Shown: piece after piece, positions 42,901 through 52,100 of the stretch
How the letters are laid out: every line of letters starts with the position of its first letter
Numbering within the stretch: the first letter of the stretch is position 1
Origin: Neelides folsomi
Taxonomy: Eukaryota > Arthropoda > Collembola > Neelipleona > Neelidae
DNA: 64,000 bases
Assembly (NCBI GenBank): GCA_034687125.1
Contig: JAQGBZ010000038.1
Coordinates: 124,001-188,000, forward strand
Direction of reading: 5' to 3'
Translations under genes and position numbers: made by a program
Notes under the pieces: generated by a model
What the model was told of the DNA's origin: nothing
Seen by the model: only the letters and a program-made list of their open reading frames with translations
Database searches by the model: none

Positions 42901-44198
42901 CTTTGAATTATACATTTAGTAAATCATTTCATCAGTGTCATCCTTGACAGTTCTACTGCTGGACTAGAGAAAAAGAAAGACAGTTCTACCTGTAGTCGCC
43001 AACAAGACGGGATCTTTAATTCCTCCGTCTTACACCCTTTGCTCCCGGCCCATTATTACGGTTTTAAATTAGACCATTAAAATAGAATTACAGTTACATT
43101 CTTTCTTTAAGGTGAATTCGACCCCACCAATATTTTAATAATAATGAACTATAAATCTATATACATAGGATGGAGTCAGAGATACATAAAATTCATTCAT
43201 TCCTTTCTTAAAATTTGTTATACCCTGTTTGTAATAAAATAAAAACTTTATACTTATCATTATTTCTATATTATTCTAATAGAAATGATTTGACATATTA
43301 AGTATCTAGTATTTGGAAAATGTTTTAACTACTTTTTAGTTACTACAAATAGGATAGGTACAAATAGTAAATATTAAGCATTTGGTTTATTTATTTATAC
43401 ATATTTGCATTTCATTCCTAAAAAAACTATTCGTTTTCTAATATACTTTGTGACTTCACTTATGGAATCAATTGGGCATTGAAGAAATTCTTGACCATTT
43501 GCATACAATAAACCGTTTTATTATTAATGAAAAGAAAACTACTTAAAAAATTAATACTCTTCAACGCTCGCAGTTCATTCAAAATTCATGAAGTGCAATG
43601 AAGAAGAAGGAAGAGACTTAAACTCAATGTTTCTTAATGATAGGAGGAAGTCGAGGCGGCGTGGAGTACAAAAGATTATGGCTTTAAATAAATTGAACCG
43701 AGACAAGAACCCGTTTGGGTTATAATAAGTAATAGAAATTACCTCCTTGTTCAAAGACATAAAATATCACTATAATTTCTCTATATTTTATATTACAGTG
43801 CCTCTTAAATGCATATTCATCTATCGCAAATACAAACTGGCAATTGTACTTGTTGAATTATGGGGTATTAAAATTTACTCGATATTATTTATTATATGCG
43901 AAAGTTGTTTAAAATCTCCGTAAATCTCAAAAATAATTTCCATATTCAAAATTGATTGCTTTTCAAATTTCTAATGAATTTTAATGGTAAAAAATTCATT
44001 AAAAGAGAGGTCCTCGAAAAATGGCGGTTCTCTCATAAAAACAACCATAAAAACTTTTATTGGAATAATTAGTAACCGGAAAGATTGCGAGGATCCTTTC
44101 TGCCCAATGATGATAGGATGATGGTGCATCGAGGAAGAAATGATTTATTTTGATCAGCTCTTGCGGTACTTGGGAAATAAAAAGAAGATCGACTCACC
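6928..44198 (-). CDS. cobl: Cordon-bleu (Cobl) family WH2 actin nucleator, whole visible gene
   Basis: Cobl proteins nucleate and shape actin filaments at the cell cortex through WH2 motifs. Exons in order of transcription: (?-)44198, 24341-24168, 22421-22297, 21713-21592, 20285-20159, 20060-19879, 17784-17348, 16621-16224, 15099-14152, 12895-12768, 12550-12449, 12225-11437, 9571-9105, 8901-7032 and 6954-6928. Every junction keeps phase. From 24341 on they encode about 1,964 residues; human COBL has roughly 1,300. The order matches vertebrate Cobl: proline-rich start, MMDLLVILP, PIMDLLIQVATANKIVPAGH, FKPN-type YKPSTPIGAL, VRVSP-type MRVSPKTILNDILQ, KGCL...HSRS, KKRAAPLPP, SSDSSGYHESS, and a C-terminal WH2-like motif. 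The middle is long, low-complexity and rich in Ser, Pro and Lys. The 5' start codon was not found. Cobl-like 1 is the main alternative name. Confidence 0.85.
7032..8901 (-). CDS. cobl: cobl exon: largest exon, ending in the WH2-like helix
   Basis: 623 codons. The N-terminal part is acidic, followed by long Asn/Ser/Pro-rich stretches and a VPPPPPPM proline run that could bind profilin or SH3 domains. The end, DPRAEIFNVIKNSGGKFGLK, fits the WH2 pattern of an amphipathic helix followed by LKK(V/T). Only one WH2-like motif is obvious, fewer than in vertebrate COBL. Acceptor TTTATAATTTACAG; donor after AAAAAG. Confidence 0.85.
9105..9571 (-). CDS. cobl: cobl exon: acidic Ser/Pro-rich segment
   Basis: Starts VEEETTTGKSSPLG after acceptor GATTCCCAG and ends in NNNKPT plus two bases before a GTAAAA donor. 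Rich in Ser, Glu and Pro. No folded domain was recognised. Confidence 0.8.
11437..12225 (-). CDS. cobl: cobl exon: charged segment with short coiled coil, 263 residues
   Basis: Charged and Ser-rich. It contains basic RRKSY and KRKSY sites next to an acidic SSSEEEE run, candidate phosphorylation sites by appearance. Near its end a predicted amphipathic helix (LLKAFRSELETQFEQWKEEF) could form a coiled coil. Acceptor ATATGCTTAG, donor GTTAGG, phase 0 at both ends. Confidence 0.8.
12449..12550 (-). CDS. cobl: cobl exon: 34-residue segment
   Basis: Encodes DVLSLDSGSSRSSLHSEEPE and YTWKDILKEKNHSQ. Acceptor TTTTTTGATAG, donor GTATCC; phase 0 at both ends. No known motif. Confidence 0.75.
12768..12895 (-). 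CDS. cobl: cobl exon: short acidic Ser-rich segment
   Basis: 42 full codons (DHAKEISSNVSSESEISYSD...) between acceptor TTTTTCCTAAAG and donor GTACGC. The reading frame and both phases agree with neighbouring exons. The content is acidic and Ser-rich, with no known motif. Confidence 0.75.
14152..15099 (-). CDS. cobl: cobl exon: low-complexity middle, 316 residues
   Basis: Opens with STPLPPPRTKPRE and KPKPKPRP, then a long Ser/Lys/Pro-rich stretch with an acidic patch (DDLEENLEFFEL). No folded domain was recognised. The acceptor (TGACTTTAG) is good. The donor GTGCTG is weak, but the phase into the next exon (completing Gly) fits. Confidence 0.78.
16075..16223 (-). CDS. cobl: cobl: possible alternative C-terminal extension or terminal exon
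   Basis: Reading on past the 16224 donor stays in frame and ends in a protein-like helix GKWESFFNNLESLLQKRSEF before a stop. Alternatively, an acceptor CTCGCTCAG before 16165 would join the exon ending at 17348 in the correct phase, skipping 16224-16621, and give the same tail. Either would make a short Cobl lacking the WH2 motif. No transcript evidence is available. Confidence 0.35.
16224..16621 (-). CDS. cobl: cobl exon: second lysine/proline motif
   Basis: Encodes ASGGSPLGMVPKTNL, then LRKRKAPKPPGG, a second KRAP-like motif, and a Ser/Glu-rich tail ending NNHE. Donor GTAAGA after 16224. If this donor is not used, the frame stays open for another 49 codons to a stop at 16075 (listed separately). 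Confidence 0.82.
17348..17784 (-). CDS. cobl: cobl exon: first lysine/proline motif and SSDSSGYHE block
   Basis: Ser/Pro-rich 145-residue segment. KPKKRAAPLPPTPQG is a lysine-rich proline motif of the kind Cobl proteins use to contact SH3 partners. SRQSSDSSGYHESS is a short block recalled from Cobl and Cobl-like 1 proteins. The remainder is low complexity and probably unstructured. Donor GTGAGG; acceptor GTGCAG. Confidence 0.85.
19879..20060 (-). CDS. cobl: cobl exon: end of Cobl domain and KGCL/HSRS motif
   Basis: The first complete codons give NLEEKLPLKSRVGDFGLQEL, parallel to the vertebrate ELSKSLNELGIKELYAWD block. Near its end, KGCL...KHSRS matches the conserved KGCLTTPNSPSMHSRS segment of vertebrate Cobl. 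Acceptor CCTTTTCCCCAG, donor GTGAGT. Confidence 0.85.
20159..20285 (-). CDS. cobl: cobl exon: Cobl ubiquitin-like domain, second part
   Basis: Encodes VHLPRKQLYVMRVSPKTILN and DILQEVCQEKNLDISKYEIR. It aligns by eye with the vertebrate block [30 protein letters not shown]. Only 98 bases of intron separate it from the next exon. Confidence 0.88.
21592..21713 (-). CDS. cobl: cobl exon: linker between the two Cobl-domain lobes
   Basis: Starts by completing Gly-Ala (GALDTTTIEIVPKNQ) and runs to FEQTFRLQ. It corresponds to the vertebrate stretch from GTLNVHTVFLKEKVP to the SVRLVVNY strand. Acceptor TTTAACAG, donor GTAAGC. Confidence 0.85.
22297..22421 (-). CDS. cobl: cobl exon: Cobl ubiquitin-like domain, first part
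   Basis: Encodes TPIMDLLIQVATANKIVPAG followed by HIVQVKNERGIELPYKPSTP and IG. This parallels the vertebrate Cobl segment MMDLLVELC...HLNPSHH...FKPNTLIG and is the strongest single piece of evidence for the gene's identity. Acceptor TTGTTACAG, donor GTAAGT; the splice phases match both neighbours. Confidence 0.9.
24168..24341 (-). CDS. cobl: cobl exon: proline-rich start and first Cobl-domain strand
   Basis: Acceptor TTATTTCAG and donor GTAAGG frame 174 bases. The product begins with a proline-rich stretch (GMAPPPQNKAP), the place where vertebrate Cobl carries its first lysine/proline motif. It ends with MMDLLVILPSKKSQRMTVSR, which matches the 'DVTVVLP...' start of the Cobl ubiquitin-like domain. 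An internal ATG (GMAPPP) could serve as start in a short isoform that skips the 44198 exon. Confidence 0.85.
37279..37322. repeat. Perfect 12-bp inverted repeat
   Basis: TTTGTAATGTAA at 37279-37290 is complementary to 37311-37322, with a 20-base loop. It lies in the large cobl intron in simple AT-rich sequence, so chance is possible. Confidence 0.35.
38168..38281 (+). CDS. Candidate first exon of an unrecognised plus-strand gene
   Basis: Starting at an ATG, 38 codons (MNRTLTTRKGQMPLTNSEEP, then PSVNSDEGGGRKKRALKS) run into a consensus donor, AGC|GTAAGT, at 38282. The frame also stays open past the donor to 38515. Base composition is richer in GC than its surroundings. No downstream exon could be chained and no family was recognised. 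It lies inside the cobl intron on the opposite strand. It could equally be chance. Confidence 0.25.
39154..39328. repeat. Degenerate minisatellite, 33-base unit
   Basis: Copies beginning GTGGAACGGAGGGTGG (or GCAGAAAGGAGGGTGG) start at 39154, 39205, 39238, 39271 and 39302. The spacing is 33 bases between the middle copies, and copies are purine-rich on the plus strand. An open frame through it encodes a Gly/Glu-rich repeat, but nothing shows it is translated. Confidence 0.7.
39430..40545. repeat. CpG-rich block with recurring ACGGGTnA motif
   Basis: The octamer ACGGGTGA or ACGGGTTA, or its complement, occurs at about 39457, 40045, 40273, 40444, 40475, 40513 and 40527, together with several GGGATACCG-like words. 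Two copies face each other at 40513-40535 around a three-base loop. The block has more CpG than its AT-rich flanks and no sustained coding frame. It may be the remains of an unrecognised repeat or transposon; no ends were found. Confidence 0.4.
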
Positions 44199-44376
44199 CA
44201 TTTTTAGCCGGATTGGAGTCCTCACGACGGGGACCATCGATAGACGTCGATGGGCCCCAAAACTTCTTCTTCCTTAGGCAAAGAATGTTGATTGATGGAT
44301 GACTCGCCGCTCCCAGCGAGTCCTCGGCTTTTCCGATGGAATTTTCTTTAACGATGTGGAGAAAGTCACGGACAGT
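44198..44376 (-). CDS. cobl: cobl: candidate N-terminal coding exon (5' boundary unknown)
   Basis: An open frame runs from just after an in-frame TAA (44379-44377) to a strong donor GTGAGT after 44198. It contains LRKKKFWGPSTSIDGPRRED and ends in NG, with two bases of the last codon. The exon at 24341 supplies the missing base, so phase agrees across a 19.9-kb intron. No ATG lies in this frame, so an upstream exon must supply the start; a pyrimidine-rich acceptor (TTCTTTGCCTAAG) inside the frame could shorten it. Linking it to cobl is an inference from strand, phase and codon quality. Confidence 0.5.
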
Positions 44377-47300
44377 TTACAATATGATAATTGGACTCAT
44401 ACGGAGTCGCTTTGAATTAAACCACAAGGCACATGATTTTCTCCGAAGGTCTTCTCAGATCTTCCAGTAAGACACGATTCGCACCAACTTAGTCATTTGT
44501 ATTCTACGCATCAACCTTCTTCATTATGTGCATCCACTTCAAGTATAATAATGTCAAAATTTTGCGCATACAGTGTCTGCATTTGTTTCCGCGAGTTCAC
44601 TTTCAAAAGCTTATTGACTTATACTACTTATTTAGTTTCTGATTATTAATAGGAGACTCGTTCTATAATTTAGTGTTAAAGGCCATTCAGATTTACTCGG
44701 TTTAAGGAGTGCTGATTTATTTCGACGATTTAATTAAGGAAAAACAAAAGGCTGCTATGCAAAACGGCAGGCACAAGACTTTTCCGAGTCACGAGAACGG
44801 AATTCGAATATCCTTGAAGTTGACTTGCAAGAGTTCTCAAGAATTTGAAATATCTTTTTAGCCAGAAGCCGAACTTTCACAAACTTCTCGCCAATCTTTG
44901 CTTTCTTGCTTCTTCCAAGATGAATTGATTTTCTGTTGGAAAACAATAAACAAGTTATGTAATTTATATTTGGGCCAAGAAATATTCATCTTTTAGTTTT
45001 TAACTTAAAATGACCTTAATAAATATCTTATGTGCCCAATGTTCAGTCATTTGCCAAAATTATTTCATTCGTATCTCACATAGGTATTTGAAATCACATT
45101 ATTTAAAAGCCTACCCAAATAGTCAGTTTCATTCAAAATTCTAAAGTTGAAGAAGCAATTAATTTCAATTTTAACATCATGAGGGTGAAAAACAAATTAC
45201 CAACTATTCAAATAAGTGTCTCTTGCATTTATGAAATTTTGGCAATCGGCTTATTAGCTTCCCAATGGTAAAATGATAAATTAGGAGCGAATCACCAAAT
45301 AGGGTATTAAAGATGCTAATTATATTTAAAAATATATTTAAACTGCCCTCTTGTCAGTGAGAATGTGTGTTTAATGGCCAAAACCCGTTAGTTGTGTTGA
45401 GAATGAAGGCGAGAAGAGGATGATACGTAAATTGAATTGAAAAGCTATTATCTGGGATGAGAGGGTCAATCTACACAATTAAATGTAAATTGGAAATTTA
45501 ATTGTTTCTTCTCCGAAGAGGAAAATTTGATTGTGGGAAGAGAAAGCCCGAAAAGCCTCCGTGCAATACTAACAATCGGCCATTGAGGAGTTCAAGAGAC
45601 GTCTCTCCTATTCAAATCCATTGAAATGCAAGAGTGGTTCGGAACGAAAGAATGTGAAAATGTTCTCTAATTCATTCTTTATAACTTCACAACTCACAAC
45701 AGAAGAAGGAAGACGGGGATTAAAAATATTTTTATGTATTGATTCCACCGTGGAAAGTGGCGTAGTTGGATAAGAGATCAATCATGCCATTGGTATTAAA
45801 AGACCACGAATTGAAATGAGGCTTCTCAAAATCCATCATGCTCATTATTGTCATTATACATGCACGAAGCTCCGAGCAATCTCATCCTCATATACATAAT
45901 ATATGGATAAACAATATATTTATGTATTCCGTCAAATACCAAAGGAAATTGGAGATGTTTCTTCGCTTGGGTCGTTGGTAATAATGAGAAGCACTCCTGC
46001 AGCCTCTCATAAAATCTCTCCAGGAACGACGATAGATCAATTTTATTTTATTTTGAGATCCCCATTAGTATAGTACTCACATTGTAATCTGCATTCTAGT
46101 TAGCAAGATCTACATTTCCTACGTCAGTTCTAAACAATGGAATCAAAATGTTCATATCAATTTTTTCCTCGATCTGCATGACTGACTTTTGATTAGAGGA
46201 AAGAACTCGATAGAGCTTGGATGGTTTCATTAGGAAAATTCCTCGTTAGTTGTATGGGAGTATTAATCATCTCTCGTCTCTCAACTATGAACCACTAAAT
46301 TAAATTAAATTGAAATGAACTACTTTTGAAGAATGTAAACCAAAATAAATTATTTCATTCACATTGGAAAAAAATATTGAGTTAATTTAAATTAGAGAGA
46401 TTCAAAAAGATTTTATTAATTAGGTTCATTGGGGTTTAATAATATTCCAATAAAAGTTTCTCTTACTTGAGATAGAATCAACTTTGGTGTATTTAAGTAC
46501 TTTTAAAGTTTTATTTTATATTTTTGGGGCTCTTTTTACTTATTTGTAGATAAGGAAAAACCTCCTTTTTGTGAGATTTTATATTTAAGGAATTTTAAGA
46601 AGACCCCAACGTAATTGTGGAGGAACTTAAAGCCATAAATACTCCCGGCTTAAGCCCAGTGTGATTGACACCAAACAGTCGGAAGCGAAGCTAAACATTC
46701 GTCCTTCTAAATTCTTTCCAATGGTTTGGTTGCGAGGTTCGGGGATTTTCTACACTACGCCGAAAGTGAAGGATTCACTGGAATTTAATACTCGAAAATT
46801 CCATTCCTTTGTCATTAAACTTGTAAAAGTGATAGAATACTGAGAAAAGGAGTCTTTAAAGAAATAATGTAAAGACTAGAATTATTAATTTGGTAAAATA
46901 CAAATAAGTGAACGAATGTCATATTCTAAATTCTAATTTAGTAGCTTATAAATATGAGATAGAATTAAGCTGCCTAATAATATATATTTAATTGAGCCTC
47001 TCAAGAAATTCTGAAAATTGAAAGCATGTCATTATAACGACTTTTATTTATTATTAGATGAATAACTCCAAAGGATAAAATTTTAACCAAAGGGCCAAAA
47101 CTTTTGTTTAAAAGTTAGCTATATTATTTGTTGATGAATATTCGAATGAATAATGGGAAAAGTTTCAACTTCTTGAATTCCTTTTAAATGGATAATGGAT
47201 TTTAATTTAAATAATTTGCCTCCTATTTTTCCCAATTAAGTTTCGCTAATTTTAATCAAGTTTCTCTTATCATGTTTTTTTCTCATACATAAATAATTTA

Positions 47301-48891
47301 AGATGAAAAGTTGAAACATTCGACCAAAGTAGGTAAAAGTTGAAAACTTAATTAACCCTAAGGCAAAAATTATGCTTGCTAAAATTATGCTTGCAACAAG
47401 GAATTTGTATAGTAAATAACTCTCTTGAAGTCTCAAATGCCAAAGTTAAAGAACATGCGGTAAGCCCTACTTATCGTAAACATCCTTCATGTTAATTACT
47501 TAAATTAGATTTAATAAAAATTACTAATAATCACTTAAGGTAGGGTAGGAGGTAGGACACAGAACTATATGTATGTAAAAAATAAACAAAGAATGTGCAT
47601 ATAAATTTTAAAGTAAGCTAATGATTGACATGGTTGGGAAAAAACTGTGCAAAATTCAATTAGTCAGCTTCGATAATTTAAAATTTCCCTTTGCGCCTTT
47701 GGAGTTGATCCCAAATATGTAAAAAGTTAATTCAAAATTCGTCTCATAGCTTCTTGGTTCTTAAAATCAATAAATTATAGGGTTAATAAATTATTGTAGA
47801 AGATCATCAAAGGAGCTCGTGGGCTCATTACGATAAGGATGAAAACTAACATGGGAGAGATATGGAAGCCAAATTAAGAACTCGTATATAAATTATAGGA
47901 GAGCTGTTTGAAGTCCATCAACACCCTTTTCCTTCTCTTCCTCACGAAGTGCCAATTGACCCATTTGAGAAGACCTCACAGTGGCCATTATTTACAATTT
48001 AATTGCGATTGAAGTGAGTTAAAAGTTATCTTGATGACAGCATGAATTCATATTGAAAACGATCCGACCATTCATGAAAATTAAGACCATTCTTCAACAA
48101 TGCATCTCTAATGAATAAAACGAATAAATATATGAAATCTTCCCTTTCCTCTTTATGTCAACTCCCTGACAGATTAAGCGAGTTCACTGATAATTAATTA
48201 CATGTATTTAGTTGGCATTTTGATTTCACTTATCTCAATATACAAGTGTGCAATTTGAAAGAAAATGTGTTTATGAGAATCAAGTTAATTTTCTTTCCTT
48301 GGGGTTAATTTTTTTACTAAAATGTTTATTTCATATATAAAAACTCAAAGGATTGCATGCAATTTGGATTCTGTTACTTGTGTTAAATAATGAAAGTGTG
48401 CAGTTACAAGACAATTTACCAAGTTTGCAAACAAATGAAATTAGAGTATTCTTAACAAAAAAACTAATGTTGAGTGTTGAACTAATGCCTTCGTAATTAT
48501 AAGGGCAACTTTAACGGAGTGTCTTATATATTTAAATGAATTTATCGCTTTCGTGGAATGCGAAAATATTAAATAACATCAATACTTACTGAGCATTAAA
48601 ATCTAATAAAAATAACTAAACATTAATGTTATATCTTAGATATTTATAACCTTGTAATGTTTTAAGTTGAAGAATAGTTTTTAATAAAATAATATATTAT
48701 ATTTCTACATTATGTATTGTAGTTTGTAATAATGTAGTTGATCTTAATTTCATTACATATTACATGCACTAAAATTCAAATGAGTTAACGTAATGTTTTG
48801 TGTACAATGCGATCTAAAAGTAATGCAAAAATTAAACAATAATTGTACACAGTTAAAGAAGTATAAATGAAATTTTCAAAAAGAAACTTAC

Positions 48892-49100
48892 CTTACTTAT
48901 GTTAGTGTGAAGAATTTCGTTGTGAATCTCTATGCAGAGTTACTTAAAATAGTAATTAGTTTTTGAATCAATTATTTTTTGAACAAGGTGGTTCATTCAA
49001 TCAGACTTTGAAAGAATCCTTTGTAACCTTTGTACGTATTCACGCCACAAAAAGCAATGGAACAAACACCAAGTGTGATTCGAGTAAGTTTCGTTCGCCA
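48892..49100 (-). other. Possible untranslated 5' exon of cobl
   Basis: On the minus strand an AAGTAAG|GTAAGT match to the full donor consensus lies at 48892/48891, about 4.7 kb upstream of the first candidate coding exon. The sequence before it has no long open frame, as expected of a 5' untranslated exon. The upstream limit given is arbitrary. A strong donor alone is weak evidence. Confidence 0.2.
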
Positions 49101-52100
49101 CGATGAGCCTAATTAAGAATTAAGATTCCAATGCACTGAAAACATACATTTATTCATGCAGTGTTCGTGTTCTTGGGATGTCTAACAAGTTCAATTTGCA
49201 CTTCTCGTCCCTCCTACACATTAAATTATTCACTCCAAGGGCCTGCTCAATCTGTTATATAAAACGACAGAAGGTCGAATCTCTGCAGTTTGAGATTGAA
49301 TAATTAAATATATTAACTATTGATACTTGTCCAACAGTCTTAACTTCTTCGTCCGTGAGAAATTAACTTGAATTAATAATTTCTCTTCTTCATTTATCCA
49401 CTGTGAATGACAAATTGCAGATTGAGTTTGAACCGATGGAATACAATGTTAATGTTGGTCAAGAAGTCGCAGTCGCCCACTCGAACTTAATCACTTAATC
49501 TTTCACTTGTCACTTTAAAAATTATACACAGAGTCTGAGAATTCATACGTCGTCTGTTTACTTTGCCAAGCCTCCTTAGATGAGGAATTCGAATTCCATT
49601 GGTTTCTTCAGGGCTTTGGGGCTTTTCCTCCTAAACATTATCGAATAAATATCCGTGTTTATAAATGTATGTAAAACGGGCAGTTTGGGGTTTAAAAACA
49701 GAAGGTTGTTATGGTCAATGACGAGCCCTTGGAGGAGGACGAAGAGGAGGAAGAAGGCTTAGGAGCGGAATGACGAGGTTTGGCTTAAGGTTCATCCTCG
49801 AATCTTTTTCCCTATGGGTTCCAGAGGGGCCTCCGTTGAAAATGCATTGTTGGAAGGGGTTTAATAATTACTTTCCACCTGAGCTCTCAGGTGGTTCCTA
49901 TGCATGGATAGTATTAGATGCATCCTCTGCCCGCCCAATCCCCCCACCTCCTTTTTTCTCTTTCAGGTTTATCTGGCCCTATGAAAATTGAACATTCGAC
50001 ATTGTCCCCGGGAACGAGGCTCATTCCTTCCTCAACACGACCAACAATTCTGTTTTTCAATTCTTGTCGTCTCCTCCCCTCACCTTCCAAGAATCATACT
50101 ATGTTTATACACACATTTCATGTACGAGTCCTTCTTCATTTGAGCGTTTTAAGGAATACTGAGACTTTTTTTGTTAAAATCTAAACTAATGACTAATGCG
50201 CCTAATGACATTATAAATACAGATGTAATGTTCTTTTGTAATGTTAATAATAGTGTCTTGAAAAGGGAATTTTGAAAATGTTTAAAGAATTTTAAGAACT
50301 TAAAAACTTAAACAGAGTTGCGTGTAAAAGTTTGTGAATACTTTTATTTACCGTGTAGAATCATCGTATTGATGGATTTAATAGCTCCTAAGAGGGAATG
50401 ATTCAGAGATTGCATTTCTCTTTGGGGAATGTATCATGTAAGATTGACCACATGAGGAAATGTACGACAAGACATGTAATTATATTCCTTATTATACGTT
50501 TGAGAACAGAAAAGGATGCTGGAGAGCAATTGTAATAATTATTGAAAGGAATAATAGAACGGGAGGTGATGAAGCAGTCTTGAGTACGCCGTCTAATCCA
50601 ACGACTAATCCACCCGATCCTCTACACCTATTAGATCTTTATAATGAACTCAAAGCGGAGATTCATATTAGATGGTATGTTCCACTAACTAACCTTAACA
50701 ATAATCGTCTAACTAGATATGAATGGTTATGCACACCTGATACACATTGAGATCTAATAGCGCTCTACTTGTATTCATATATGATATATTATACTTTTAT
50801 ATTCAGCATGTATAATATTACGTTGTCTAATATTTAATAAAATGTACTTTAACATACCATTTGTGCTCCTTTACAAACCACCATAAGTACAGTATAATAA
50901 TTTACCCGGATGACGTTCGGGAAGCATATGGGTAGCTTGTATCAAATATCTTTACTACATCACTCCTATATAAATATATATCATAATGTGGAATCTGAAT
51001 AGGAAATTATATGGAGGAAAGGTGCACATAAAATATTCGTCCTTAGGGGCTGCTTTTGGCCATACAAGTTGAGATAACAGGACTTTCGGTGTACTTTTTC
51101 ACCAACCAATACAACCATCAAATTTAACGTTATAAGGTTGTGCGAGGTAGCTGTTAAAATTTATTTCGTGCACAATAAATACACTATTGGTCCTATTTGA
51201 GTAATGAAACAAGTTCCTCTAATAATAGCTTATTAAAATCTATAATAAGGTGACTTTCAATACTTGAGCTAATTTCATGCAACCATTTCAAAATTATAAT
51301 GTAATCTTAAATAAATGATGTGAGCCATTTCGAATTGAAATGTTTATTTTAGAATGTATGGTTTAATTATCATGTGGTGGATTATATTGAAGAGCTTATC
51401 CACATTTATTATTATAATTAAACTCCTAAATTTACTTCGAGATTAATTGTAATTTGCAAGTTAATTAACTATTCAAAGTAAGCATATTGGCAAGCTTCAA
51501 AATTTACTTATATGAAAAATTAATGATCGATAATGATGCTTAATAATTATTCACATTGTTATGCAAATTTTAAATAATGAATTTAATCAAGCAATTTAAA
51601 CTTGCTACTCGAATGTATAAAAGAATTAATTCATGGTTTCTCTTTTGTTTTACAAAATGTTCATACGGGTCAATTAACATACATTGTATACATAACTCAC
51701 ATCTATGGGAGTTGCATATTCATTCAGTTTATTAATTATTTATTATCCCTCATTTTCAATTCTTTTCAAATAAAGAAAACTCCTGGAATAATTGATGTTA
51801 AACCACAGATATATAATTTTAACTATGTATCTTACCACCAAAAAATTTTCAGTCTTACTACTATATACTATTATTTATTTACCCATCAATACAAATCATG
51901 TTAAGAATGTATTCAATGTGATCTAAGATATTTTACTAAAATTACATATTACATTAAGGACATATAGAGCATTGTTAAGTACATTGTGTACTAATATATG
52001 TAAGTAAGAGTTTACATCACTTTATATTTAGTTGTGCACACAACACTCAAACTAGTATTTTCATCAAAATCTCAAAAATGAAAGGGGACAGGCAGCTGGA

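Larger units (their letters stand above)
24342..44197 (-). other. cobl: First visible intron of cobl, about 19.9 kb
   Basis: AT-rich sequence with scattered patches of higher GC. Apart from the candidate plus-strand exon at 38168, the 33-base minisatellite near 39.2 kb and the CpG-rich block near 39.4-40.5 kb, I saw no supportable feature. Long first introns often hold enhancers; none can be named from sequence alone. Confidence 0.5.

Noticed and set aside
44755-44946. Basic 63-codon minus-strand frame upstream of the first cobl exon, considered as its start exon
   Set aside because: No good donor lies in the phase needed to join the 44198 exon.
47364-47396. Short tandem copy of AAATTATGCTTGC
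   Set aside because: Only two copies of about 15 bases, ordinary in AT-rich DNA.
50628-50760. 11-base inverted repeat CTATTAGATCT/AGATCTAATAG
   Set aside because: It is considered too short to be transposon ends without a target duplication, and none was seen.
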